Below, piece after piece: positions 51,045 through 60,402 of a DNA stretch of 64,000 nucleotides (its first letter is position 1; the number at the start of each line of letters is the position of its first letter). This DNA is from Flavobacterium enshiense. GTDB taxonomy: Bacteria > Bacteroidota > Bacteroidia > Flavobacteriales > Flavobacteriaceae. The stretch covers positions 1,860,001 to 1,924,000 of the forward strand of contig NZ_CP090376.1 of the NCBI RefSeq assembly GCF_022836875.1. The letters run 5' to 3'. The notes beneath the pieces are model-generated. The model ran no database searches, was not told the origin of the DNA, and saw nothing but the letters and a program-made list of their open reading frames with translations. A program made the position numbers and the translations under genes.

Positions 51045-54000
51045 TTATTTGTTCTTTGCTTCAATCCATTTTCTGGCATTCACAAAAGCTTCGTGCCATG
51101 GAGTCACTTCGTTTTTCTCTCCGTTTTCCGGGTAATGTGCCCAGTTCCAAGGGAAAGTAGAACGTTCAATGTGTGGCATGGTTACCAAATGACGTCCTGT
51201 TTTGTCGCACATCATAGCTGTGTTGAAAGCAGAGCCGTTTGGATTCGCCGGATATGCTTCGTAGCCGTATTTTCCAACGATGTTGTATTTGTCTTCAGAG
51301 TATGGTAACTTGAATTTACCTTCTCCGTGAGAAATCCAAACTCCTAAAGTAGCACCTTCTAAAGAAGAAAGCATTACCGAATTATTTTTCTGTACCGTTA
51401 CCGAAGTAAAGCCGCTTTCGTGTTTGTGTGAATTGTTGTGAAGCATTTTTCCGTGTACTTCATGTTCCGGATTGATCAATTCCAATTCCATGAACAACTG
51501 ACAACCGTTACAGATACCTACAGATAAAGTGTCTTCGCGTTTGAAGAAATTCTCCAATGCCGTTTTTGCTTTTTCGTTGTATAAGAATGCTCCGGCCCAA
51601 CCTTTAGCAGAACCTAATACATCGGAATTAGAGAAACCTCCAACAGCTCCGATGAACTGAATGTCTTCCAATGTTTCGCGACCCGAAATCAAATCCGTCA
51701 TGTGAACGTCTTTTACGTCGAATCCTGCCAAGTACATTGAGTTTGCCATTTCACGCTCGGAATTACTTCCTTTTTCACGGATGATAGCTGCTTTTGGTCT
51801 TGGCTTTGAATTATCAATAACCGGTGCTTTTCCGTCGAAATGAGATGGGAAAGTGTAAGTAAGCGGTTGGTTTTTATAGTTGTTGTAACGCTCTAAAGCG
51901 GTTCCGTTTTTAGATTGTTTTGAATCTAAAAGGAAAGACGTTTTGTACCAAGTATCTCTTAAATCGGATACATTGAATGTGAACGAATCGGTATTGTTTT
52001 TAATGGTAACTGAATTTCCTTCCGCTACCGAACCGATGTTGAAAATCTCAATGTTGTTTTTAGCAAAAACAGCTTCTACGGATGCATCTGCCTGGAAAAC
52101 CACACCAATATTTTCGTTGAATAATGCTTTAACCGTATCGTTTTCACCTAAAGTAGTTAAATCAAATGAAGCGCCTAAATTCACATCTGCAAAACACATT
52201 TCCAATAAAGTAGTGATTAAACCACCGCTTCCTACGTCGTGTCCCGCATTTATTTTACGATCCTTGATTAAATCTTGTAAAACGTTGAAGGCTTTTTTGA
52301 AGAATTCCGCATTGGTAACGGTTGGTACTTCAGAGCCTACTTTGTTTAAAACCTGAGCAAAGGAAGAACCTCCTAATTTGAAAGTATCCTGAGATAAATT
52401 GATATAATAGATGTTTCCTCCGTTTCTTTTCAAAACAGGTTCAACAACTTTAGTAATGTTTGAGCAGTTTCCGGCTGCTGAAATAATAACCGTTCCCGGC
52501 GCGATTACTTCGTCATTTGGATATTTCTGTTTCATTGAAAGTGAATCTTTTCCGGTTGGAATGTTGATTCCCAATTCGATGGCAAAATCCGAACAACCCT
52601 TAACAGCTTCGTATAATCTTGCGTCTTCACCTTCGTTTTTACAAGCCCACATCCAGTTTGCAGAAAGGGAAACCGATTTTAAATTATCTTTTAATGGCGC
52701 CCAAACAAGATTACTTAGAGCTTCACCAATTGCGTTTCTGGAACCAGCAACTGGATCAACCAATGCCGAAACTGGCGAGTGTCCGATTGTAGTTGCAATA
52801 CCTTCTTTTCCTTTGAAATCCAACGCCATAACCCCAACGTTGTTCAATGGTAATTGTAATGGTCCTGCACACTGCTGTTTAGCTACGCGTCCGCCCACAC
52901 AACGGTCAACTTTGTTGGTCAACCAGTCTTTACAAGCTACAGCTTCCAATTGTAGAACCTGATTTAAGTAAGCTGGAATATTTTCAGTTGTATAATTTAA
53001 ATCAGAATAATTAGCAGCAACTGTTTTGTCGTTCATGATGGTTTTTGGAGAACTTCCGAAGAAATCTTCCAACGCATAATCCATTGGTTTTGCACCCGTT
53101 GTTTTGGATTCGAATGTAAAACGATGATCCGAAGTCACATCACCAACCTGATACATAGGTGAACGCTCTCTGTCTGCAATTTTCTGAAGAGTGTCAATGT
53201 TTTCTTCACCGATAACCAATCCCATTCTTTCCTGAGATTCGTTTCCGATAATTTCTTTAGCAGAAAGGGTAGGGTCACCCACCGGTAATTTATCTAAATC
53301 GATTAAACCTCCGGTTTCTTCCACTAATTCAGAAAGACAGTTCAAATGTCCTCCCGCTCCGTGATCGTGAATAGATACGATTGGGTTGTTATCGCTTTCC
53401 ACCAAACCACGAATGGCGTTGGCAGCACGTTTTTGCATTTCTGGGTTGGAACGTTGGATAGCATTCAATTCGATTCCTGAACCGAAAGCTCCGGTATCTG
53501 CTGAGGAAACAGCAGCACCACCCATTCCGATTCTATAATTTTCTCCACCAAGTATTACGATTTTATCGCCTTCCTGTGGTTTCTTTTTAATAGCTTGATC
53601 TAATTTTCCGTAACCGATTCCGCCCGCTTGCATGATTACTTTGTCGTAACCTATTTTGCGGTTGTTTTCCTCGTGTTCGAAGGTTAAAATGGAACCTGTA
53701 ATTAACGGTTGACCAAATTTGTTACCGAAATCAGAAGCTCCATTGGAAGCTTTGATTAAGATATCCATTGGTGTTTGGTACAACCAAGGTCTTTCGTTCA
53801 TGGCTCCTTCCCAGGCTCTGTTTTCTTCTAATCTTGAGTAAGATGTCATGTAAACTGCAGTTCCTGCTAATGGCAATGAACCTTGTCCACCTGCTAAACG
53901 GTCACGAATTTCTCCTCCTGAACCTGTTGCTGCACCACTAAACGGCTCCACAGTAGTAGGGAAGTTGTGGGTTTCTGCTTTTAGGGAAAGCACAGAATCG

Positions 54001-54713
54001 AATTCTTTTTCCTGGTAAAAATCAGGTTTGTCGGCACTTTTTGGTGCAAACTGTGTCACTTTCGGACCTTTAACGAAAGCAACGTTATCTTTATACGCCG
54101 AAACAATATCGTTAGGATTTGTTTCCGATGTTTTCTTGATTAATTTGAATAAGGAAGTCGGTTTTTCTTCACCATCCACTACAAAAGTTCCGTTGAAAAT
54201 TTTGTGACGGCAGTGTTCCGAATTAGCCTGAGAGAAAGCAAAAACTTCAGAATCCGTTAGTTTTCTTCCAAGTTTGGTTGATAAATTATTCAGATAGTCT
54301 ACTTCTTCATCGCTTAAAGCTAAACCTTCCTGTTTGTTGTATGTAGCGATATCATCAATATCCAGAATTGCTTCCGGCTCAATGTTGATAGTAAAAATAT
54401 CTTGGTTTAATTCAGCATATTTTTGGGAAATCATCGGGTCGAAAGTATTGAAATCAGCCGAAACTTTTTCAAATTCCTCAATTCTGATAATACCCGAAAT
54501 TCCCATATTCTGAGTGATTTCAACGGCATTGGTACTCCATGGTGTTACCATAGCGGCACGGGGTCCAACAAAAAAATCCGCAAGTACGGATTTCTCTATT
54601 TTATGTGCGTTGCCGAAAAGCCAGTTTAATTTTGAGATGTCTTCAGTCGATAATTCGTTTTGCGTTTGGACTGCAAAAACAGTGTTCGTTTGGTTTCCGA
54701 AGAAATGAATCAT
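51045..54713 (-). CDS. purL: Phosphoribosylformylglycinamidine synthase (large form)
   Basis: ATP- and glutamine-dependent step of purine synthesis. The 1222-residue single chain holds the N-terminal PurS-like region, synthase halves with ATP motifs (HNFPTTVEPFSGAATGSGGE and GGHLNCLSELVEETGG near the middle), and the C-terminal class I amidotransferase with IRFIGAVGGF... VGICNGCQLFM (nucleophile Cys) and SHGEGKF. This is the single-chain form common in Bacteroidetes and Gammaproteobacteria, equivalent to PurS+PurL+PurQ elsewhere. Single gene with a 67-nt leader carrying a GC-rich hairpin. Confidence 0.95.
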   Translation of the reverse strand: MIHFFGNQTNTVFAVQTQNELSTEDISKLNWLFGNAHKIEKSVLADFFVGPRAAMVTPWSTNAVEITQNMGISGIIRIEEFEKVSADFNTFDPMISQKYAELNQDIFTINIEPEAILDIDDIATYNKQEGLALSDEEVDYLNNLSTKLGRKLTDSEVFAFSQANSEHCRHKIFNGTFVVDGEEKPTSLFKLIKKTSETNPNDIVSAYKDNVAFVKGPKVTQFAPKSADKPDFYQEKEFDSVLSLKAETHNFPTTVEPFSGAATGSGGEIRDRLAGGQGSLPLAGTAVYMTSYSRLEENRAWEGAMNERPWLYQTPMDILIKASNGASDFGNKFGQPLITGSILTFEHEENNRKIGYDKVIMQAGGIGYGKLDQAIKKKPQEGDKIVILGGENYRIGMGGAAVSSADTGAFGSGIELNAIQRSNPEMQKRAANAIRGLVESDNNPIVSIHDHGAGGHLNCLSELVEETGGLIDLDKLPVGDPTLSAKEIIGNESQERMGLVIGEENIDTLQKIADRERSPMYQVGDVTSDHRFTFESKTTGAKPMDYALEDFFGSSPKTIMNDKTVAANYSDLNYTTENIPAYLNQVLQLEAVACKDWLTNKVDRCVGGRVAKQQCAGPLQLPLNNVGVMALDFKGKEGIATTIGHSPVSALVDPVAGSRNAIGEALSNLVWAPLKDNLKSVSLSANWMWACKNEGEDARLYEAVKGCSDFAIELGINIPTGKDSLSMKQKYPNDEVIAPGTVIISAAGNCSNITKVVEPVLKRNGGNIYYINLSQDTFKLGGSSFAQVLNKVGSEVPTVTNAEFFKKAFNVLQDLIKDRKINAGHDVGSGGLITTLLEMCFADVNLGASFDLTTLGENDTVKALFNENIGVVFQADASVEAVFAKNNIEIFNIGSVAEGNSVTIKNNTDSFTFNVSDLRDTWYKTSFLLDSKQSKNGTALERYNNYKNQPLTYTFPSHFDGKAPVIDNSKPRPKAAIIREKGSNSEREMANSMYLAGFDVKDVHMTDLISGRETLEDIQFIGAVGGFSNSDVLGSAKGWAGAFLYNEKAKTALENFFKREDTLSVGICNGCQLFMELELINPEHEVHGKMLHNNSHKHESGFTSVTVQKNNSVMLSSLEGATLGVWISHGEGKFKLPYSEDKYNIVGKYGYEAYPANPNGSAFNTAMMCDKTGRHLVTMPHIERSTFPWNWAHYPENGEKNEVTPWHEAFVNARKWIEAKNK

Positions 54714-54780
54714 TGTATGAGTTGTTTTATACCGCTACGCTCCGTACAGTTCGGCTCGCCTCGGATGTGTTGTTGTTTTT
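54714..54780 (-). promoter_or_regulatory. Structured 5' leader of the purL transcript
   Basis: The transcribed leader is mostly A/U-rich but contains a GC-rich island (54731-54768). On RNA, CCG...CCG pairs with CGG...CGG around AACUGUA, with a G-C core flanked by tandem G-A and A-G oppositions (AGGCGAG against AGCGUAG), an irregular kink-like stem ending about 16 nt before the AUG. Function unknown; not a purine riboswitch I recognise. Confidence 0.45.
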
Positions 54781-54786
54781 AAAGTG

Positions 54787-54817
54787 CAAATTTATTCTAA
54801 AAAAGTCAGTTGACAAA
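54787..54817 (-). promoter_or_regulatory. Promoter of purL
   Basis: Minus strand -33 TTTG (54817-54814), 19-bp spacer, -7 TAAATTTG (54794-54787). Start near 54780, leader of about 67 nt. Confidence 0.7.
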
Positions 54818-54832
54818 GTTTGTTTTCATAAA

Positions 54833-54861
54833 AAAAGCACAAGATTTGACTTGTGCTTTTT
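54833..54861. terminator. Terminator hairpin downstream of the DUF1579 lipoprotein gene
   Basis: AAAAGCACAAG / CTTGTGCTTTT stem with 6-nt loop, flanked by A- and T-runs. Serves the minus-strand lipoprotein operon ending at 54883. Confidence 0.88.
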
Positions 54862-54882
54862 ACAGTATTATTCATACGATTT

Positions 54883-55533
54883 CTATTTCTTTCTGGTCGA
54901 AATGATTTCCATGGTTTTGAATTCTTTACCATCATAACCTGTGTCGTACATTTCCATTTTTCGGGTATTGTCATCAACTATGGTAATCGTTTCTCTCATT
55001 TTTTTCGTCTTTTTTGTTACCGGATCCACAGCGTCGCCTTCAAAACTGAACATTTTTGTGGCTGGGTCGTATTTCCCTTTCATGATCATTATTCCGGTAC
55101 CCATGTTGTCAATCCAAGTAGAAGTGTATTCCTGAGTGGCATTATCGTAGGCCAGGGTACCCTTTCCTTCAAATGGCGATCCCATGAAGTTTCCTTTGTA
55201 GATTCCTTCCTGATAACGGCCTCCCAATACCATTTTGTATTCGGCAGTGGTAGTGCTCTTAGTCGGCTCCGCACCGGCAGACATCCACATGGTCATGTCA
55301 CCGGACCACATTCCGTTTTCCATGGCCATCATTTTTTGAGCCTCACCAACAGTGGCGTACTCTGTCCATGCTTTGGTAATAGTTGCCGAATCCGGGACTG
55401 CTGCAGTTGTTTCAGGTTCTGCGGCAGGAGTTTCCGTTGTTGTTTCAGGGGTTTCTGTTTTTTTCTCTTCTTCTTTTTTGCAGGCAATCAAACTTAAAGA
55501 TGCAATTGCCAGAGTTAAAATTGTTTTGTTCAT
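54883..55533 (-). CDS. DUF1579-family lipoprotein
   Basis: The 216-residue precursor has a lipoprotein signal with Cys18 (LASLSLIAC), then a Glu/Thr/Pro-rich linker (KKEEEKKTETPETTTETPAA) and a DUF1579 domain (residues about 70-215): NGMWSGDMTMWMSAG, LGGRYQEGIYKGNFMG, PFEGKGTLAYDN, STWIDNMGTGIM. The fold is a lipocalin-like barrel; ligand unknown. Follows the beta-helix lipoprotein gene by 25 bp, so the two share a transcript. Confidence 0.85.
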   Translation of the reverse strand: MNKTILTLAIASLSLIACKKEEEKKTETPETTTETPAAEPETTAAVPDSATITKAWTEYATVGEAQKMMAMENGMWSGDMTMWMSAGAEPTKSTTTAEYKMVLGGRYQEGIYKGNFMGSPFEGKGTLAYDNATQEYTSTWIDNMGTGIMIMKGKYDPATKMFSFEGDAVDPVTKKTKKMRETITIVDDNTRKMEMYDTGYDGKEFKTMEIISTRKK

Positions 55534-55558
55534 AATTATTTTGGTTGTTGATTAATAA

Positions 55559-57094
55559 TTAATTTGGAAAAACAATGTGGTTATAAGCGCCCATATCTGT
55601 TGCACCGGTCCTTGGCTTATTTAAAATATCGTTGAATGTTGAAAACGTTTGATCTGCAGTACCTTTTGCTGTTGAATTATCACCAATGATCAACTGATTT
55701 TTCGATGGATTTTTGAAATTAGGTTTATTGGTATTTGAGTTTTCGGCGATGATACAGCCTGGGTAATTAGCCGTGTTTGCTATTGGATATAAGGGATCAT
55801 CTTCAAATTGGCCAAAATCAATAAACTTGATCAGACAATTTCTGAAATTATAGTTAAAAGCGGCTGCATCCGTCTTTTTTAATGAAATTCCGTAACTACC
55901 CGATCCGTAAATAATGCAGTTGGTGAAATTTGCATTGGTCAGATCATAAGGATTTGTTTCATTGCCGTTGTCGATATAAACCGGAACTTGGTTAGGTCTT
56001 GGCCAGTAATTAGCAAACGTGCAATGTGTAAAATTGTAATCACCACCCAGTGAACAGGCTAATCCGGCCTGACCGCAGTTGTTGATTACCACGTTTTGTC
56101 CGTTGATTGTCGCTGTTCTGGCTAAGATTCCGAAATTCGAACAATTGTAAATCTGTACATCCGTCATGTTAATTACACTTGGATTATGGTCTATCAGCAA
56201 GCCAACGGTTGCGTTTTTAATGGTAATGTTCTTGAAACTTCCTGCACTTCCTTCAGTCATCCAAACGGTACCCCATTGTCCGGCGATATCTGAGAAATCA
56301 GGTTCAAGACGATCGCTTTCAAAAGTGATTTCATTATCGACTAAAATATTCCCTTCAGAATCGTAAGTGGAATAATCACCAAGAGCATTGATAGTTCCTC
56401 CGTTTCCGATGATCAAACCGGAATCGGCATGAAAATGGATTTTCGCACCTGGGTCTATATTCAGGGTTTCGTTGCTGGGAACTGCTGCGTAACCATAAAT
56501 CACATAGGGTTTTGAATTATTCCAATGGTATTCGTCTCCGTTTACAGGATCATTATGGTCTAAGAAAAAACCATAGATTTCTTCCTCTCCGATAGGGAGG
56601 GTTTCATAGGTTCCGTCGGAAAAACGTTTCGGATACAAAAAATAAGCATCTCTCACCAAAGTAACCAAATCAACGGTTTGCGGAGCGCCACTGATATTGT
56701 GGAATTCTATTTTGTCAGTATAAAGGTATTCTGAATCCGGGTTGGCATATTCGTTGTAATCAATAGTAGTTTCTATGAAAATAAACATGCTGTCTTTGGC
56801 TAGTAATTCTACATTATTGAATACTTTGCCTGGTATTCCGTCTACCATCAGGCGGTATTTTGAATTTTCGCCTTCGCCAAGCTGTATTGTTGGTATCTTA
56901 ATGTCTTTATCGCTGTTATTGTAAACTTTAAGGTTATAAGTGCTCGAGCCGATATTGGTGAAAACAGTGTCAAGATATACAGTTTGTTTCGAAAATTGTA
57001 ATCCTCCGGTACTTGGTTCAAATTCAAAATCCTGTCGGCAGGAGGTAAGCGTTAGTATAAATCCGATAAAAAGTATATAAATGTAATGACGCAT
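55559..57094 (-). CDS. Right-handed beta-helix lipoprotein
   Basis: The 511-residue precursor has lipobox TLTSC (Cys19). The mature N terminus (residues about 25-170) is a beta-sandwich (TVFTNIGSSTYNLKVYNNS, FHNISGAPQTVDLVTLV), and residues about 220-480 form parallel beta-helix coils of the form NxxIxNCxNxGI (IKNATVGLLIDHNPSVINM, VQIYNCSNFGILARTATING, VVINNCGQAGLACSLGGD, CTFANYW). Coils of this type suggest polysaccharide binding or lyase folds, though no catalytic residues are evident. First gene of a two-gene operon. Confidence 0.85.
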   Translation of the reverse strand: MRHYIYILFIGFILTLTSCRQDFEFEPSTGGLQFSKQTVYLDTVFTNIGSSTYNLKVYNNSDKDIKIPTIQLGEGENSKYRLMVDGIPGKVFNNVELLAKDSMFIFIETTIDYNEYANPDSEYLYTDKIEFHNISGAPQTVDLVTLVRDAYFLYPKRFSDGTYETLPIGEEEIYGFFLDHNDPVNGDEYHWNNSKPYVIYGYAAVPSNETLNIDPGAKIHFHADSGLIIGNGGTINALGDYSTYDSEGNILVDNEITFESDRLEPDFSDIAGQWGTVWMTEGSAGSFKNITIKNATVGLLIDHNPSVINMTDVQIYNCSNFGILARTATINGQNVVINNCGQAGLACSLGGDYNFTHCTFANYWPRPNQVPVYIDNGNETNPYDLTNANFTNCIIYGSGSYGISLKKTDAAAFNYNFRNCLIKFIDFGQFEDDPLYPIANTANYPGCIIAENSNTNKPNFKNPSKNQLIIGDNSTAKGTADQTFSTFNDILNKPRTGATDMGAYNHIVFPN

Positions 57095-57258
57095 AAGAAA
57101 AAACTTGTTTTCTGTAAAAGTATTGATTTTTTTAAACTTAAAAGAAGTTTGCTTTAGCCAAATTAACTATTTTTAAATAGATTTTTAGCAAATTAGTTTA
57201 AATCAGGGTAGTTGAATTGGTATTACATTTATAAATTTACACATCTAAAGAAAAAAAT

Positions 57259-57693
57259 ATGTCATTTGATAAAGATAAAGTACTACAACGCTGCAATTCA
57301 TATGGTAAAAATACTTTAATGGAAACGTTGGAAATTCAATTTACCGATGCCGGTGAAGATTTTTTAACGGCCACCATGCCTGTTAACCCACGAGTACATC
57401 AGCCGATGGGCCTCTTGCACGGTGGTGCTTCCGTTGCTCTTGCAGAAAGTGTAGGGAGTGCTGCATCTATGATGTTTGTTAATGGGGAAAAGCAGGAAGT
57501 GAGAGGCATTGAAATTTCGGCCAATCATTTAAGAAGTAAAAGGGAAGGGGTGGTTACGGCCACCGCTAAAATTATTCACAAAGGCGCCAGTATTCATTTG
57601 TGGGAAATCAGAATCGTTGATGAAGAGGAAAAACTGGTTTCATTGTGCAAACTCACAACGATGGTGCTGCCAAGAAAAAAGAAACATGACTGA
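57259..57693 (+). CDS. menI: Hotdog-fold acyl-CoA thioesterase, likely DHNA-CoA thioesterase
   Basis: The 144-residue protein has the PaaI/4HBT signature: NPRVHQPMGLLHGGASVALA, ESVGSAASMMFVNGEK, GIEISANHLRSKREGVV. The catalytic Glu of this family is in the helix after LHGG. It stands in front of isochorismate synthase with an 8-bp overlap, so DHNA-CoA hydrolysis in menaquinone synthesis is the best guess (as for MenI/YdiI), though sequence alone cannot exclude another aromatic acyl-CoA. Confidence 0.8.
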   Translation: MSFDKDKVLQRCNSYGKNTLMETLEIQFTDAGEDFLTATMPVNPRVHQPMGLLHGGASVALAESVGSAASMMFVNGEKQEVRGIEISANHLRSKREGVVTATAKIIHKGASIHLWEIRIVDEEEKLVSLCKLTTMVLPRKKKHD

Positions 57694-58750
57694 TATATTT
57701 TTAAAAGTAAAAACGCATCAGGAACAACAGCTTCCTTTTGTTTTATATTCCAAGCCGAATGCGAAAGAAATTGTAGGGTTGTTTCAGCGCAATGATCATT
57801 TGTATTTTGTGGAATCATTTGAGGAGAATGGATTTGTATTTGCGCCCTTCGATGGGGAAAATTATATTATCTTGCCCGAAAATCATCTGGACGTTATTGT
57901 AGAGTCTTTTAAAAGTTCTCCTACTGAGAATCTTCCGGCGATTTTTTACGAAATTGACGAAAAAGCCAAGAATGATTTCGAAAATCTGGTTGCAAAAGCA
58001 GTAGACGAAATTCACGCCGGATATTTTAAAAAAGTAGTGCTTTCCAGAGAAGAAATCGTGAACTTAGACCACTTTGATACAGTCGATTTTTTTCAGAAGC
58101 TTTTAATCAATTACCCTCAGGCCTTTAAATACTGTTTTTTCCATCCGAAAGTAGGTATGTGGATGGGAGCAACTCCAGAGCAGCTTTTAAAAGTGAAAGA
58201 TTTTGAAATTCATACTGTGGCCCTGGCTGGAACCAAAGTAAATAAAGGGAAAGAAGATGTGATTTGGAAGCAGAAAGAAAAAGACGAACAGCAATTGGTG
58301 ACTGATTTTATATTGGAAAATCTTAAAGATCATGTTTCGGAGCAGACAGTTTCCAGTCCCTATACGGCTTATGCAGGTAATTTGCTGCATATCAAAACGG
58401 ATATTTCCGCAAAAATGAATAACGCCAACAGTCTAAAACCTGTGTTGAAAATTTTGCACCCAACGCCCGCTGTTTGTGGTTATCCGAAATTGTTGGCCAA
58501 AGATTTTATTCTGCAGAACGAAGGATACGATCGTGAATATTATGCCGGTTTTTTAGGCGAACTGAATATGGATTTTGCAACGGGAAGAAGTAAAAATTCC
58601 GATTTGTTTGTCAATTTACGGTGTATGAAAATAAAAGATAAAAAAGCACATTTGTTTGTAGGCTGCGGAATCACCAAGGATAGTGACCCGGAAAAGGAAT
58701 TCCTGGAAACGGTCAACAAATCAATGACGATGAAAAAAATTCTGAATTAA
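57686..58750 (+). CDS. menF: Isochorismate synthase (chorismate-binding enzyme)
   Basis: First step of menaquinone synthesis from chorismate. The 354-residue protein has the chorismate-binding family C-terminal half: AKAVDEIHAGYFKKVVLSRE, WMGATPEQLLKVKDFEIHTV, ALAGTKVNKGK, KILHPTPAVCGYPK and GFLGELNMDFATGRSKNSDL, with the magnesium site in EFLETVNKS at the end. It is short at the N terminus compared with E. coli MenF, as common in Bacteroidetes. ATG 57686 overlaps the thioesterase stop; the ATG at 57617 lies inside that gene and is dropped. Confidence 0.9.
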   Translation: MTDIFLKVKTHQEQQLPFVLYSKPNAKEIVGLFQRNDHLYFVESFEENGFVFAPFDGENYIILPENHLDVIVESFKSSPTENLPAIFYEIDEKAKNDFENLVAKAVDEIHAGYFKKVVLSREEIVNLDHFDTVDFFQKLLINYPQAFKYCFFHPKVGMWMGATPEQLLKVKDFEIHTVALAGTKVNKGKEDVIWKQKEKDEQQLVTDFILENLKDHVSEQTVSSPYTAYAGNLLHIKTDISAKMNNANSLKPVLKILHPTPAVCGYPKLLAKDFILQNEGYDREYYAGFLGELNMDFATGRSKNSDLFVNLRCMKIKDKKAHLFVGCGITKDSDPEKEFLETVNKSMTMKKILN

Positions 58751-58753
58751 TAT

Positions 58754-59470
58754 ATGAAATTAGATATACTTGCCTTTGGGTCGCATCCCGATGATGTTGA
58801 GTTAGGCTGCGGAGCAACGATTGCTAAAGAAATCTCGTTGGGAAAGAAAGTAGGAATTGTTGATTTGACAAGAGGTGAGCTGGGAACCAGAGGCTCGGCT
58901 GAAATACGTGATGAAGAATCAGCCAAAGCGGCTAAAATGCTGGGGGTTACTGTTCGTGAAAATTTGAGGTTCCGTGACGGATTTTTTGTAAATGATGAAA
59001 CCCATCAGTTGGAAATTATCAAGATGATTCGAAAGTATAAGCCGGAAATCGTTTTGTGCAATGCGGTAGACGATAGGCATATCGACCATGCAAAAGGAAG
59101 TAAGTTGGTTTCCGATGCTTGTTTTCTTTCCGGGTTACGCCGAATAGAAACCGAGGCGGACGGAGCACAGCAGGAAGCATGGCGACCGAATTTAGTCTAC
59201 CATTATATACAGTGGAAAAACATCGAACCTGATTTTGTAGTGGACGTAACCGGGTTTGTCGAAAAAAAGGTTGAAGCAATTATGGCTTACAGTTCGCAAT
59301 TTTATGAGCCTAATTCCAACGAACCGATTACGCCAATAGCCACAAAAAACTTTAAAGACAGTCTGATTTACCGGGCTCAGGACCTTGGAAGGCTCATTGG
59401 AACTGATTTTGGCGAAGGATTTACGGTTGAAAGATATTTGGCTGTCAATAGTTTAGGAGATTTGCGATAA
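58754..59470 (+). CDS. bshB1: Bacillithiol biosynthesis deacetylase BshB1
   Basis: Deacetylates N-acetylglucosaminyl-malate to give the amine precursor of bacillithiol, a low-molecular-weight thiol used in many Bacteroidetes and Firmicutes. The 238-residue protein has the LmbE/PIG-L metal motif LAFGSHPDDVELGCGATIAK (HPDD), LTRGELGTRGSAEIRDEE, and RHIDHAKGSKLVSDAC, plus YSSQFYEPNSN near the end. Size and motifs match BshB1 rather than MshB. It follows menF by 3 bp; the operon otherwise serves menaquinone, a shared transcript without an obvious pathway link. The other bsh genes are elsewhere. Confidence 0.92.
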   Translation: MKLDILAFGSHPDDVELGCGATIAKEISLGKKVGIVDLTRGELGTRGSAEIRDEESAKAAKMLGVTVRENLRFRDGFFVNDETHQLEIIKMIRKYKPEIVLCNAVDDRHIDHAKGSKLVSDACFLSGLRRIETEADGAQQEAWRPNLVYHYIQWKNIEPDFVVDVTGFVEKKVEAIMAYSSQFYEPNSNEPITPIATKNFKDSLIYRAQDLGRLIGTDFGEGFTVERYLAVNSLGDLR

Positions 59471-59486
59471 TTTTTTTTAAAAAATA

Positions 59487-59517
59487 TTTGCGAAAAACGA
59501 TAAATGCCCTATATTTG
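59487..59517 (+). promoter_or_regulatory. Promoter of tRNA-His
   Basis: -33 TTTG (59487-59490), 19-bp spacer, -7 TATATTTG (59510-59517). Start near 59523, about 10 nt before the tRNA. One of the best matches to the consensus in the window. Confidence 0.75.
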
Positions 59518-59532
59518 CACCCGTAATCAAAT

Positions 59533-59607
<75 letters not shown>

Positions 59608-59616
59608 CTTACTACT

Positions 59617-59650
59617 GAAAAGCTTCGAGGAAACTCGGAGCTTTTTTATT
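59617..59650. terminator. Terminator after tRNA-His
   Basis: AAAAGCTTCGAG / CTCGGAGCTTTT stem with GAAA tetraloop and T-run, likely bidirectional since the minus-strand lipoprotein gene ends at 59646. Confidence 0.88.
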
Positions 59651-60137
59651 TTTTCTTGGTGTGTATTAATTTGTCGATTGATTTGTCTAGTTCCTCCAGT
59701 TGATATTCGAGTTCTTTTTTAAAGTCTTCCCAATCATCTTCGCTACTAATTGTGTAACTGTCTACTTTTACGAGTAAATCGACATTTGTCTTTTCAATCT
59801 GGCTGACATTTTCTAAAAGAGCCTCATCTGACTTTTTAGTTGTCTTTCTGATTTGTGATTTTAAATTGTCGATGAGTTTTTTGTTGACTTCTATCTCATT
59901 CTTAACTTCTTTTTTAAAGGCGTTCCATGCTATGCTGTCATTTTTGGCAATATTTATCTTTTTGATAGAGTCAATCAATTCTTCCTCTTCCATTTCCATT
60001 TCCATGCGTTCAATTGCTTCTCGCTTTATCTGAGCTTCTTCAGTTGTAATTTCTGTATCTGCATCCGATTTACAACTTGTCCCTAGTATTCCTGCTAAGA
60101 AATTTGATATGGTCAGTATAAATATAGATTTTTTCAT
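59646..60137 (-). CDS. Lipoprotein with long charged coiled-coil
   Basis: The 163-residue precursor starts MKKSIFILTISNFLAGILG with the lipobox GTSC (Cys22). The mature part is mostly helical and highly charged (REAIERMEMEMEEEELIDSI, KKEVKNEIEVNKKLIDNL, DWEDFKKELEYQLEELDKS), consistent with a periplasmic coiled coil. No family recognised. The longer reading from 60191 adds 18 residues before a proper signal peptide and is dropped. Confidence 0.65.
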   Translation of the reverse strand: MKKSIFILTISNFLAGILGTSCKSDADTEITTEEAQIKREAIERMEMEMEEEELIDSIKKINIAKNDSIAWNAFKKEVKNEIEVNKKLIDNLKSQIRKTTKKSDEALLENVSQIEKTNVDLLVKVDSYTISSEDDWEDFKKELEYQLEELDKSIDKLIHTKKK

Positions 60138-60326
60138 TGTCTTTTTTAGTTTAAGTTTCGACTTAAAACGATTGAATAAAATAAGAGACACTTTTTAGTA
60201 ATAACTATTTTACCTAAATGTGCTCATCATTTTATCTTTTGCCATCAAAAACTAAAATCCCTCTCCCTGAAATCCGAAATTTTGTTTTAACTGTTCCTTT
60301 GATCTTCTAACTTAATTTTGTTAAAT

Positions 60327-60402
60327 ATATTGATGCTGAAATTTGTTGTAAAGTTAGTTATATTTTTACTATGTTGCTGATTGTGAGCAACATGTGTTTT
60401 TT
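60327..60402 (+). ncRNA. Candidate small RNA with terminator
   Basis: A -7-like TAATTTTG at 60313-60320 would start transcription near 60327. The transcript would end at hairpin ATGTTGCT / AGCAACAT (60371-60378, 60386-60393) followed by GTGTTTTTT. About 75 nt with no open frame. No -33 at standard spacing, so low support. Confidence 0.25.

Noticed and set aside
54853..55497. 214-codon plus-strand frame opposite the DUF1579 gene
   Set aside because: Exact shadow of a clear lipoprotein gene; composition rich in Phe, His and Cys without domain.
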